Shown here piece by piece: positions 33,895 through 44,679 of a stretch of 64,000 bases of DNA. The DNA is from Camellia lanceoleosa (Eukaryota; Streptophyta; Magnoliopsida; Ericales; Theaceae), in contig CM045758.1 of assembly GCA_025200525.1 (NCBI GenBank), positions 193,600,463 through 193,664,462 on the forward strand, given 5' to 3'. Made by a program: the position numbers and the translations under genes. Within the stretch, counting starts at the first letter, position 1. Each line of letters opens with the position of its first letter. The notes below the pieces were generated by a model. That model had not been told where the DNA came from. It made no database searches and saw only the letters and a program-made list of their open reading frames with translations.

Positions 33895-34655
33895 GCACAC
33901 CTCTCAGCGTATCACACGCGAGAGAGGGAAATGAAAATCTCTCAGCGTAGCACACGCAAGAGAGGAAAGGGAAAATCTCTCAACGTATCACACGAGAGAG
34001 AAGGAAGGGAAAACCTCTCAACGTAGCACATACGAGAGATAAAAGGGTAAACCTCTCAGCGTATCACATGCGAGAAAGGAAAGTGGTAAACCTCTCAGCG
34101 TATCACACGCGAGAGATGAAAGGGTAAACCTCTCAGTGTATCACACGCGAGAGAGGAAATGTAAACCTCTCAGCGTATCACACGCCAGAGAGGAAAGGGA
34201 AACCTCTCAGCGTATCATACGCGAGAGATGAAAGGGAAAAAATCTCTCAACGTATCACACGCGAGAGAGGAAAGAGAAAACCTCTCAGCGTATCACACGC
34301 GAGAGATGAAAGAGTAAACCTCTCAACGTATCACACGTGAGAGAGGAAAGGTAAAAATCTCTTAGCGTATCACACGCGAGAGAGGAAAGGGAAACCTCTC
34401 AATGTATCACACGCGAGAGAGGAAAGGGAAAACCTCTCAGCGTATCACACGCGAGAGATGAAAGATACAAATCTCTTAGCGTAGCACACGCGAGAGAAGA
34501 AAGGGAAAATCTCTCAGCGTAGCACACGCGAGAGAGGAAAGGTAAACCTCTTAGCGTAGCACATGCTAGAGAGGAAAGGGAAAAAATCTCTCAACGTATC
34601 ACACGCGAGAGGGGAAAAGGAAAACCTCTCAGCGTAGCACATGCGAGAGAGGAAA
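33895..34655. repeat. Tandem array C: ~38-bp hairpin monomer, about 20 copies
   Basis: The core is a left arm CTCTCAGCGT, a loop ATCAC and a right arm ACGCGAGAG, complementary except for one bulged A. About twenty copies follow one another, separated by purine-rich GGAAAGGGAAAA spacers, with units 36-40 bp apart. Copy variants often keep the pairing potential, though several break it. Non-coding. Confidence 0.92.
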
Positions 34656-34889
34656 GAACTGTGCAAGAAAGCGCAATCATCCAAACACGTGTCCAACATG
34701 AGAGGAGAAAGGTATCCAAACACGCGCCAAACGCGAGAGGAGGAAGGTATCAGTCAAACAGAACCGGAACTCATCTGAATGAACAGTACATACAATACCG
34801 TGCATGAATGAGAAAGAAACTGGAAAGGTACAATGCAATACAATGCATGATGTTAAGGAATGCAATGAACAGACAAAGCTGCGCTTTAG
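34656..34889. other. Array edge and spacer
   Basis: Two degenerate dyad units (CCAAACACG/TGAGAGGAG type), the third GTACATACAATACCG block, and AATGCAATAC words before the gag remnant. No gene seen. Confidence 0.5.
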
Positions 34890-35291
34890 AAAGCACCTCA
34901 TGAGATGAGTGGCGGTGAACCGCTCTGCTTCGACGTTCTTGGCCGCTGGAATCGGCATGTCCTCCAATGGGAACGGTGGGTGCATGACGTTGTTTTACAT
35001 TATGAAATTGACAACCGATTGCAGGTCTACCAATTTGTTTGCCATCCCCTTCATCTTGCCGTCCCTCCTCAAATATCTATCATTCCATACCTAGAGGTTG
35101 CTTTCGTTGTAATACCCGCCCTGACATGCTTTCTTCGGTACGTCTCCCTCTTGGGCGACATCTTTTTCTCTGGAATTATTATCCCGAGGTTCTTCGTTGT
35201 AGTTGTCCTTCTCTACGTTAGGATCGGCATTTTTACCACTCTCACTAAGGATGTCGCCTCCAACTCTTTCTTTCTGCCCGTCGTTGGCCAT
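34890..35291 (-). pseudogene. Gag-like N-terminal remnant of the Tat-like element
   Basis: From Met at 35291 the minus strand reads MANDGQKERVGGDILSESG and an acidic/Asn-rich leader. A stop follows, then RYLRRDGKMKGMANKLVDLQ, a second stop, and PPFPLEDMPIPAAKN with AERFTATHLM. All of it is in one frame directly downstream of the 5' LTR and leader, the position of gag in this kind of element. The PPFP...PIPAAKN stretch resembles the opening of Tat-lineage gag domains, but the match is from memory and weak. The rest of gag and all pol are absent. Confidence 0.5.
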
Positions 35292-35327
35292 CTATTCTCC
35301 TTACGATTTCCACAGATAGCGCCAAAT

Positions 35328-35877
35328 TGTGGGTGCTGATTTCTGACCTCACTACCAAACAGGTACTCAACTGGAGAGCACCGGTAGAATAGATCTTGCC
35401 CAAACAACCTGTCACAGAAAGATAAGACTCCCGTGGTGGTTTGTCCATCTAGGGGCACTCCGACGATCAAGTCAGTACTCAGTTATCTCCCAAAGATAAT
35501 AAACAGTACTTAACTCACTAGCTAGAATACAAAAAACAGCGTACCTCAGAACCACAAGGGTGTCTTACTTTTATAGCCAGCATTAACCTGATCCCTGTAA
35601 AAGCCTAGCTTCAATGGAATCTGGTTTAATGCTAATTTTGGAGTCTCAAATAGATAAAGATAAACCCCCTAAGAGCTTTATCCTTACCCAGATTGAGATC
35701 CTCCCCTATTCTAGGACTCTTGACCCTTATTCGTTCATCTTAGATTCCGGTATCTCCGCAGATTACCTCGGCCTAGCCGAGATCACCTCGGTGCCATGAC
35801 CAGGACACGTGGCACCTTAGCTGGCACTTCGATGTCACCTTGGCCATGTGTTGCCATTTGCAAAATATGCCTCCACA
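35328..35877 (-). repeat. 5' LTR of the Tat-like element
   Basis: Partner of 25607-26156. A minus-strand TATA motif GGCTATAAAAG is at 35568-35578. The leader ATTTGGCGCTATCTGTGG follows immediately inside the element. Confidence 0.85.
35568..35578 (-). promoter_or_regulatory. TATA box in the Tat-like 5' LTR
   Basis: Minus-strand GGCTATAAAAG, also present in the partner LTR near 25848. Confidence 0.5.
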
Positions 35878-36858
35878 TGAGGTTTTCACTGTCATATTGA
35901 AATCTCAGATTTGTTGATTATGGGGTCATATTGTCAGATTTGTATGTGTTGAAGCATTATTCGATGTTTAGCAAAAGTTTTGTTTTGATTTTTAATTGAT
36001 TAACTTAGATTTTTAATTTTTTTTTGATGGACTTGTACGTGTGAATCTCATATTTGGTTTCTAAATTATTTTGTGAATTATATGTTCTTGCTTTCTTACT
36101 AAGATTAAAGTTAGAAGCTTGTTTTGTGGTGATTTTGATTTAGGAATTTGTCACAATGCACATAATTTTTATTTTAGTCTTATGGTTTAAATACTTCATG
36201 GGAAAATTGTAATGAATGTAACTTTATAAGAAGTGAATTTTGTGGGATTTTGGGTTAGATAATGTTTATGGATTATAATTCTCAAAATGGGGTTGAGCTT
36301 ATATGGTGGTGATTAAATATGTCATACATATATGACGTATATTGTTTTGCCAAGTAGATAAGCTTGCTAGGTGAAATATTAGCTCATACAACAATGTTAG
36401 GTTTTGCTCCCCTGTTTGTTTTGTCATGCCATTTAGTGAATACTTAATTTATTACTTCTGCAAGGTTACAGTTCGTTGCAGAATTGAAGAATAAATAATA
36501 TGATAAAATAATTTTAATTATGTCAATGGATGTCTGCTTACATAAAGATGAAATGATATGTTATGCACTTTTCAGTTTTGTTGGGAGAGACCATGAAGGC
36601 ATTAAGGATAAGGGATTTAAGCGTTTAAATTCACACTTTCTAAGTAATGGAAAATAAGGTTCAGTAATATTTTATTGATTATATCCTTCTTTTCTAATGC
36701 TACTTGGGGGTAGGGTAGTTTGCTATAATAAGAATTAGTTAGTTTATTTGTGGAATAAATAGTGTTTTTGAGAAAATTTGGTTGGTTTAATAGATTTGTG
36801 GAAAAGACTTGATGTTGTGGAGTAATTTGGTTAAAAGAATGGGTGCATTTGTTATTGA
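35878..36858. other. AT-rich sequence continuing from 25606
   Basis: Target duplication TGAGG at 35878-35882, then T-rich, intron-like sequence with no reading frame above noise, until the truncated copia LTR. Possibly intron or flank of whatever locus 25208-25606 belongs to. Confidence 0.4.
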
Positions 36859-37100
36859 GCTTTCTATTCTTCTCTAAAATATTTTAGAACCTTCCGGAAC
36901 TTTCTAAATTTCTCTAGTTTCTCCAAATTTCTTTAATGTTCTGGAACCTTCTAGGATATTCTAGAATCTTTCGAATTTCTCTAGGTCTTTCCAGAATCTT
37001 CTAGATCTTTTCGGAGTATTCTAGATTCATGTGGAAACTTCTAGAATATTCTAAAGAGAAGATTCTAGAGAGTGATAAGAGTTAGTGATGACTCTCAACA
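36859..37100 (-). repeat. Truncated 3' LTR of the copia element
   Basis: Matches the last ~240 bp of 48331-48924. The rest, corresponding to the LTR's minus-strand 3' part, is missing, so the left target duplication cannot be checked. Rich in TTCTAGAA-like words. Confidence 0.8.
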
Positions 37101-37472
37101 CTCCCCCTCAGCACTAACTCTCTTTTCTGGATTATGTAACCATGCAACGTTGTTTCAAAAACTCTTCGTGAGTATATTTGCACCTTGGTCCTCTGCCATG
37201 ATAAAGTTTGCCTTCATCTCTTCCAATATTGACTTTTTTCTTTTGAAATGATTTATTCTTCCATGGAACACCACGTCCTTGCCCAGCTGTAGGATTCTCA
37301 TCCTCCAATTTATATAGCGAGTGCCACGTTTGAATATGTATCGATGCATCAATATCTTCTTTTGTTGTCTTCCTCCAATTGTTAAATTTTGTTGTTTCCT
37401 GAAATGTTATTGGCTCCTTTATATCATCTATATTAACAAGGGTTGCATCAACATATCTTGGATTGAATTGAC
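37101..37472 (-). pseudogene. Copia RT-start/RNase H-end fusion remnant
   Basis: On the minus strand NPRYVDATLVNIDDIKEP and TFQETTKFNNWRKTTKED match the opening of copia reverse transcriptase (normally ending NQTW). In another frame the sequence runs to VVFHGRINHFKRKKSILEEM and MAEDQGANILTKSF, the last residues of copia RNase H (usually ...EDQVADILTK). About 1.2 kb of RT/RNase H is therefore deleted between them. The polypurine tract and LTR follow directly. Confidence 0.7.
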
Positions 37473-37477
37473 ATTGC

Positions 37478-39976
37478 TGTCACGATCCAAACCCGCCCCT
37501 AAGGGTTTAGCATCATAACCGGCCAGTAATCCGCGATTACTGAAGGCCTGCTTAATAGTAATAACAATAGTACAGAGTAAGGGGCTGGCGGAAGCCAAAC
37601 AATAAATAAAAGATGTCCAATGAGCTGTGAAAATCTGAATGGAAAAAGACTTTTATGAACAAAGCCACATTCATGACCAAAACATATATACATACATCAT
37701 ATTCACATAACATCCAGGTTAGGGACCAAATCCCTTCACCGAAACTATACAGTCAAGTCTAAAACAATCGATGCAAAACAGAGACAAAAGAGTGAATCTG
37801 AAGCACCCCAGAAACAGCCTTGGCTCGAACGAACTCGGAACCTCGAAGTGAGGCACAATGGTTGGCTTGACAAAACATGAGCTTAACTTGACGCTCCTAG
37901 CTTCGGTTCGGTGCCTGGCCAGCTACATATATATATAAACAGTGAGCTAAAGCCCAGTAAATAACAACTGTGTAAAGGGGTTAACATGAATGTCCTTTCA
38001 GTAATTAAAAATAGTCATTTGCATCAGTAGATCGGTCATTCAATCAATGGCTCATATTTCCTGCCATACCAGTCAATTAGGAATTATAACAATCATATGT
38101 GGTACATCCAATAGCAAAACAGTACAGTAGGTCTTAACAGACCGAACAGTCAGTTGATGGGCATCAATACAGTAAACAATAGTAGTTCCAAACATTGGAA
38201 CTGACAGAGATCTCTAGAATAGCGAATAAAGACAAAGAGTAGTAATAAAGAATAAAGAATAAAGAAGTTGCTATGGATGCCACGAGTACAGTTCATAAAA
38301 TAAGACAAACATTCATTTAGTAAACAATGTCACTTCAGAAAGCGGTACAGTCAATTGCTCAGAAAATAATTATAATTGAACATATCTTTACAACATTGTT
38401 ACTCACAGATTGCTAGGCTATAGACAGGCTAGTCAGCATCTCCGGGTGCCGACCCTACACAGTTGCAGAACGAACGCACACTAAGTTACACACTTGGGAT
38501 TAATAACTTAGTCCCTTAACTTGACTTGTTCTGGTTCTATAACATTATCCTCATTAAGATGCCTTAAACGTGGCCTAGGAATACCTAGGATGAAATGAGG
38601 ATGCAAAAATGTACTTTAAAACACTTTTCAAAATTTGTTGAAAACAAGGGTCTCGCTTGAGCGTGCTTTCTCCACTCGAGCGAGCTTACCAAAACAGAGG
38701 GGTTGCTCGAGCGTGAACTCCTTCGCTTGAGCGGTCTGTAAAAATGCAAAAAGTACTGGTTGTTGAAATTCTCCGCTCGATGCTCGCTCGAGCGTGAGAT
38801 ACAGTTCTTCACTCGAGCATAGGTCTCGTCGCTCGAGCATGCGTTTGCACATGCAAAAACCTGAGAGCTTGCAATCTACGCTCGAGCCAGCATTCTATCG
38901 CTTGAGCGGAGCTCTGAACACAAAGGTGGTCGCTTGAACGTGGAATCCTTCGCCCGAGCATGGAAGCCAAAATCTGGGTTTTCCAGATTTGCTTCCAAAG
39001 CTCAAACCAAGAATCAAACATGCCAAAACTCAATCTTTTGGACCAATTTTCTGGAAAACACTTAGAAACTCATAATACAACATGTATTGAAGATCATTTT
39101 GTAAAATCAAAGCTCAAAAGTATGCCAGTTGAATACCAATTTCAATGAAACTTGAAGAACAATGCAAAAACATAACATACATGAGTTCTCATGAACTCTA
39201 ATACTCCAAAACATGATCAAAAGCAAGATTGAACTCTAAAACATGGGGAATTCTTGGACCACAACAAAAATATGAACATGCATGTAAGCATTTCATGAAA
39301 ACAACCTCAAAATCCTATGATATGGACATTCATGCATGAATTCACTCTCAAAACAATACTTTTAGTTAATTCTTGACTTTAATCACCAATTTTCCATGAA
39401 CCATGCATGTAACAACTTAAATTCACAATTGAGAGGATGGATTTCCTACCTTAAGTCTTGAATTCCAAGTGTGTTAGCTCAAAAATGCAATTCTCCTTCA
39501 ATTTCTTCTAAATTTCAAGCCAATTTCTTGTTGAATCCAAATTCCTCTTACTCTCTCTCTCACTCACGGTTTTGGTCTTTGTAAGGAAGGGAAGATGATG
39601 CATCAAATATATGAATTAGTCCCAAACAATGTTTGTAAAGGTGGCCCACTCAATGGCACACTCGTAAATAACTAGGTTCAATTAATTAAACATTAACAAT
39701 TCTAACTCAATCATTCCAAATCAAATTTTAATTAAACCTACCATAAAATCATATAAATCCTAATTAGCATATAACAATAATCAATTTCTAAATCGGTCGT
39801 CGATAAGACTTTCAATTCGCAATCCGAATTTAAAACATGAACAGATCATTCAGTAACAAACAGATAGAAATGCAATTAAAGCATCACACTTATGCAATCA
39901 ATTCAAGATTTTATCTTAATCAATTACTTATCACGCTTAATCACAATTTAAGCCTAATCAGGGATGAGGGTTGTCA
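37478..39976 (-). repeat. 3' LTR of gypsy 37478-47081
   Basis: About 2.5 kb, starting TGTCACGATCC. It is some 100 bp longer than its partner, through indels such as the extra AATAAAGA repeats near 38222-38265. A cluster of CGCTCGAGCG-type palindromes is at 38640-38965. Confidence 0.9.
38640..38965. repeat. Cluster of CGCTCGAGCG palindromes (3' LTR)
   Basis: Roughly a dozen perfect or one-off copies of the 10-bp palindrome CGCTCGAGCG, about every 20-35 bp. Several are in the transition form CGCTTGAGCG. The surrounding LTR is AT-rich, so this is a local CpG-dense block. The matching block in the partner LTR is 45820-46115. Confidence 0.85.
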
Positions 39977-42262
39977 TAGTCTTCCCCCCTTAAAAGAAGT
40001 TTGGTTCTCCAAACTCGGATTACCTTCATTTTGGAAGAACACTGAATCAATGGGGAACAATTCAAGATATCTTTTCATCATATCGTCTTCCCTTTCCCAA
40101 GTGGCATAAACGCCACCATGGTTTTGCCAATCCACTTTCACTAACAGGATTTCCTTATTTCTCAACTTCTTGATTCGTCGGTTTACAATTTGAATAGGTC
40201 GTTCTTCATAAGTGTAATCGTCACTTAACATCACACGGGTAGGCTCAATAACATGGAAAGGATCCAGAAGATAATCCCTCAACATTGAAATATGAAAGAC
40301 ATTATGCATATGCTCCATTTCAGGAGGAAGCGCCACTTGGTACGCCACTGGATTAATCTTTTCAATGATCTCAAACGGTCCAACATATCTCGGTGCTAGC
40401 TTGCCCTTAGCCCCAAAACAAGTCTGTCCTTTCATCGGTGTCACTTTAACAAAAACATGATCACCCACTTCATATTCCTTGTCTCACCTTCAGACATCTG
40501 CATAACTTTTCTGTTGGCTTTGTGCGGTTTTCAATCTTTGTTGAATCAGTTTCACATTTTCTGTTGTTTCGTGTACAATCTCGGGCCCAAGTAAAGGCCA
40601 ATCTCCAACTTCTGCCCAACAAATTGGAGATCGACATTTTCTACCATATAAAGCCTCAAAAGGCGTCATACCAATACTCGAGTGAAAACTGTTGTTGTAG
40701 GCAAATTCGGCTAAAGGTAAATGATTTTTCCAATTTCCTTGGAAATCAAGAACACACATACGCAGTAAGTCTTCCAGAGTCTGGATGGTTCTTTCTGATT
40801 GGCCATCTGTCTGAGGATGGTATTCACTACTCAGCCTCAATTCGATACCCAATACTGTTTGCAGACTTTGCCAAAATCTCGAGGTAAGCTTCGAGTCCCT
40901 ATCAGAAACAATAGACACAGACACCCCATGCAATCTGACAATCTCATCAATATAAATTGTAGCCAATTTGTCCGCATTATAAATTATTTTAACAGGTAAG
41001 AAGTGAGCAGATTTAGTCAGTTGATCAACAATAACCCAAATTGAATCCATACCTTCACTGGAGCGAGGTAATCCAACAATGAAATCCATAGTGATATGTT
41101 CCCACTTCCACTCCGGTATTGGTAAGGGCTAAAGTAAGCCTGCGGGTCGTTGATGTTCAGCTTTGACTTGTTGGCAATGTAAGCATTTCGACACAAACTC
41201 AGCAATTTCTTTCTTCATTTCTGACCACCAGAAGTTAAGTTTCAAGTCTTAGTACATCTTTGTATTTCCTGGATGGATGGAAAGTTTTGAATGGTGGCCT
41301 TCTTACAAAACTCGCTTTTTCAGTTCAGGATCATTTGGTACACACAACCTTCCTTGGAATTTCAATACATTGTTTTCAAATTTAAAATCTGGCCTTGGTT
41401 TGGATTCCCGTTCATCAATGATTTTTTTCAAAAAGTCATCTTGATATTGTTTCTCTTTAATCTCCTCAATAAGTGCCGGTTGAGCAGAAATAGCAGCCAA
41501 TGTTCCACCTTGTTCTTGTAGAACAATCTCAACTTCAAATCTCTCAAGATCACATAGCAGTTCTTTCTGTCCGGTGAGTAAACAAGCCAAATTCCCAATT
41601 GATTTTCGGCTAAGTGCATCGGCAACAGTGCTAGCTTTCCCCGGATGATATAAAATTTGCAAGTTATAGTCTTTTATCAGTTCTAACCATCTCCGCTATC
41701 TCATGTTCAACTCTTTCTATGTAAAGAAATACTTCAAACTCTTGTGATCTGTGTACACCTCACATGTTGCCCCATATAGGTAATGGCGCCAAATTTTCAA
41801 AGCAAACACTACTGCAGCAAGTTCTAAGTCATGAGTTGGGTAATTCTTTTCATGTGGCCTCAATTATTGGGAAGCATACGCTATAACCTTACCATTCTGC
41901 ATTAACACACATCCCAAACCCTTATAAGAAGCATCACTAAAAATAGTAAATCCATCCATACCTGAGGGTGGGGTAAGAATCGGTGCAGTCACAAGTCGAG
42001 TCTTTAATTCTTAGAAAGCTAATTCTCTCTTATCGGTCCAATCAAATGATATCCCCTTTTGAGTCAATGGTAGAGCAATTTTAGAAAAATCTTTCACAAA
42101 CCTCCTGTAGTACCCGGCTAAACCCAAGAAACTCCGAACTTCAGTAACATTAGTCGGTCTAGGCCAATTCACCACCGCTTCAATCTTCTGTGAGTCAACT
42201 GAAATGCCATCCTTACTAATCACATGCCCCAAAAAACATAACATTATCAAGCCCAAATTCAC
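39974..42262 (-). pseudogene. Gypsy RT end-RNase H-integrase-chromodomain (element 37478-47081)
   Basis: A single minus-strand frame spans 2.3 kb. It starts in the RT connection ([30 protein letters not shown]) and continues through RNase H ([23 protein letters not shown]). Integrase follows with [34 protein letters not shown] and [10 protein letters not shown] for the DDE triad, then [14 protein letters not shown] and RYVGPFEIIEKI. It ends with the chromodomain-like LLVKVDWQNHGGVYATWERE and stops at 39974. About nine internal stops (for example near 42008, 41868, 41718, 41302, 41250, 41130 and a pair near 40480) each sit where Gln or Arg is expected and fit one C-to-T change. The gene was otherwise preserved. 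Confidence 0.92.
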
Positions 42263-42299
42263 ACTTTGTTATTTTTGCATACGCCGTTTTCTTAAGGTC

Positions 42300-42941
42300 T
42301 CAGAAAGCAATTCTCAAATGACGTTCATGTTTTTCCTTACTCTTGGAATAAATCAAAATGTCATCTATAAAAATAACCACAAATTCGTCGAGGAGCAATT
42401 TGAAAATTCTGATCATAAGGTCCATAAATGTAGCAGGTGCATTAGTAACTCCAAAAGGCATAACAAGAAATTCATAATGTCCGTACGTCGTTCGGAAAGC
42501 GGTCTTTTCAATGTCCTTTGTTTTGACTTTCAACTAGTGATATCCGGATCTAAGATCAATTTTGGAGAAGACTTGAGCACCTTGCAATTGGTCAAATAAA
42601 TCGTCAATACGAGGCAATGGGTATTTGTTTTTCATTGTTACCTTGTTCAATTCGTGGTAGTCAATGCAGAGTCTTAGTGAGCCATCTTTCTTTTTCACAA
42701 ATAAAACTAATGCGCCCCACGGTGAAGTACTGGGCCTGATGAACTTCTTATCCAACAATTCTTGTAGCTGAATTTTCAATTCTTTCAATTCAGTAGGTGT
42801 CATTCTGTACGGAGCTTTAGAAATTGGTTGTGTACCCGGTAATACTTCAATGGTAAACTCAATCTCCCTATCAATCAAATCCCCTGACAGATCATCTGGA
42901 AAAACATCTAGAAATTCTCTGACTATAAGAATACTGTCCAC
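42300..42941 (-). pseudogene. Gypsy reverse transcriptase, main part (element 37478-47081)
   Basis: The minus strand reads [15 protein letters not shown], then [36 protein letters not shown] and [14 protein letters not shown] replaces the expected Gln, and the same frame continues with [17 protein letters not shown] and the catalytic [13 protein letters not shown] frameshift near 42290 leads into the next reading. RT motifs A to D are all visible. Copies the element RNA into DNA inside the particle. Confidence 0.92.
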
Positions 42942-43147
42942 ATTAGTTTAATATCAGCAGGTACAGTCAATATATAACATAAATACCCTTCACACCCCTT
43001 TTTAATCAATTTGAATGCTTTCATGGACGAAATCAGATATGGAAGAGGTACTACACCAACTCTGTTAAATACAAATTCAGGCAATCCAGGTGGACGAAAA
43101 ACAACTTGTTTCGTTACACAGTCTATGGAAGCATGATATTTTGTTAA

Positions 43148-44492
43148 CTAGTCCATTCCCAAAATTACATCGAAATGGTCAATGTTCAAAGGCAGTAAAT
43201 CAACATACAAAAGAACATCCCCAATAACAATCTCACATGCAAGATACACATAAGCACAAGTCATGGATCCCCCAGCAGGTGAAGATACAGCTAACAAATA
43301 GTTCATGGGTTCCAGTGGTCTATTTAATTTTCGTGAAAAAGCATGCGAGACAAACGAATGTGTAGACCCCAAATCGATCAGAATATAAGCATTTTGAGCA
43401 CAAATTGAGAGTATACCTGACACAACTGTCTCGGCGTTCTGCACATCTCCCAATACAAGTGCAAACACCCGGCCTTGCCTTAAAGGCTCCTTTCCAGTAG
43501 CTTTGGGATTGGGTTTCGGTGTAATAGTTGATGCTACGGCATTAGCTGCAGCCTTACTATTGCCTTGAGACGTGGAAGGGCAATCTTTGACCATGTGGCC
43601 CACCTTGCCACACCTGTAACATGCCCCAGAAATTTTGTAGGAAACCCCCTTATGTCTTTTGCCACATTCGGAGCAGGGTGGTATGGAACTGTTTCCCTGA
43701 CTGTAGCTACTTGTTGACCCTGTATTTTGTTTTTTATTCAATGAGTTATTTCGGCCCTTTTTGAAATTGAAGCCTCGCCTACCCCCGCCATTCAACACCT
43801 GTCTTAGTCTCTGTAATGCAAAGGACATTTGCCTCAGCCATAATTGCTCGGTCAAGGACATCCACAAATTTTAGTAGTTTCAAAACATTGATTCGATCAA
43901 ATATCTCTACATTAAGCCCGCCCTCAAACTTTCTGGCCTTCTTATAATCAGTATCAACCATGTGTGGTGCATATCGGGCGAGTTCAGTGAACTTAGTCTC
44001 ATATTCTGCTACTGACATGGTGCCCTGCTTCAGTTGCTCAAATTCAGTTACTTTGCTGTCCCTGACACACTGAGGAAAGTATTTTTCGTAAAAGGCCTCT
44101 TTAAATTGAGCCCAAGTCATAGAATTGTTGGCATCACGAATGAGCATCCACCACCGTCTAGCCTCTTCTTGTAAGGTGAAGGTGGCCAGTAGCACTTTGT
44201 GTGTCTCAGAACACGGAAACACTTCAAACAACTTTTCAGTTTCTAAAACCCATGCTTCGGCCTTTAGTGGCTCAAGGCCTCCTTGGAATGTTGGTGGCTT
44301 TATTTTGCTGAACTTCTGTGTCAAAGCAATTACATCATCATTGATATTCGGTTCTGGCTGTACTAGAGGAGGTGGGGGCTGTTGGTTCTGTTGTTGCCTT
44401 AGGGCCTCGGTCAACAATTCAACCATTCTTTCCAACCTTGCCATTCTTGCCTCAGATGATTCAGATTCATCGGTATTTCTGGCATTCTTCAT
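43148..44492 (-). pseudogene. Gypsy gag-protease (element 37478-47081)
   Basis: Begins at Met 44492 (MKNARNTDESESSEARMARL) 170 bases inside the primer site. A coiled-coil-like start and Gln/Pro-rich stretch precede KPPTFQGGLEPLKAEAW, FKEAFYEKYFPQCVRDSK and LKQGTMSVAEYETKF. A frameshift within 43779-43867 leads to a basic linker, an intact zinc knuckle CYRCGKVGHMVKDC preceded by CSECGKRHKG, and the protease segment ILIDLGSTHSFVSH. There Leu replaces the Ser of the usual DSG but the catalytic Asp remains. The frame closes at FDVILGMD; the protease tail and the link to RT (42942-43147) have several stops. Confidence 0.9.
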
Positions 44493-44664
44493 TTCACTGT
44501 ATACAATACAATAATAATAAACATAAGCAATTGCTTACTTAAGCACATTAGCACATATATTCATATCGTGGCCACACACACCTTCTCATGCTCATGCAAT
44601 GCCCTAATTACTTTTCTAGGACATCCTATCGCTCATTTGGACACGTGTATGCGGTATAACTCGT

Positions 44665-44676
44665 GCTCTGATACCA
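44665..44676 (-). promoter_or_regulatory. Primer-binding site, initiator Met-tRNA
   Basis: Minus-strand TGGTATCAGAGC three bases inside the 5' LTR; same site as in the 9350-25202 element. Confidence 0.9.
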
Positions 44677-44679
44677 CTC

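Larger units (their letters stand above)
25607..35877 (-). mobile_element. Tat-like non-autonomous LTR element with a nested Ogre-like LTR
   Basis: Two 550-bp LTRs (25607-26156, 35328-35877) start TGTGGGTGCT and end CCACA. They are flanked by the duplication TGAGG at 25602-25606 and 35878-35882. On the minus strand the leader just inside the 5' LTR reads TTTGGCGCTATCTGTGGAAA, the kind of primer-site context seen in Tat-lineage and large non-autonomous plant elements. Only a short gag-like remnant (34890-35291) is coding. The body holds tandem arrays (32735-34655) and an Ogre-like LTR (26474-31866). Confidence 0.8.

Noticed and set aside
32402..33955. Several 80-145 codon minus-strand frames across the arrays
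   Set aside because: Their translations repeat the monomer and have no domain logic; they follow from the periodicity of the tandem repeats.
33895..34655. CRISPR-like array of repeats and spacers
   Set aside because: Spacers are repetitive variants of one purine-rich sequence, no cas genes are present, and the context is a plant retrotransposon. It is a minisatellite-type array.
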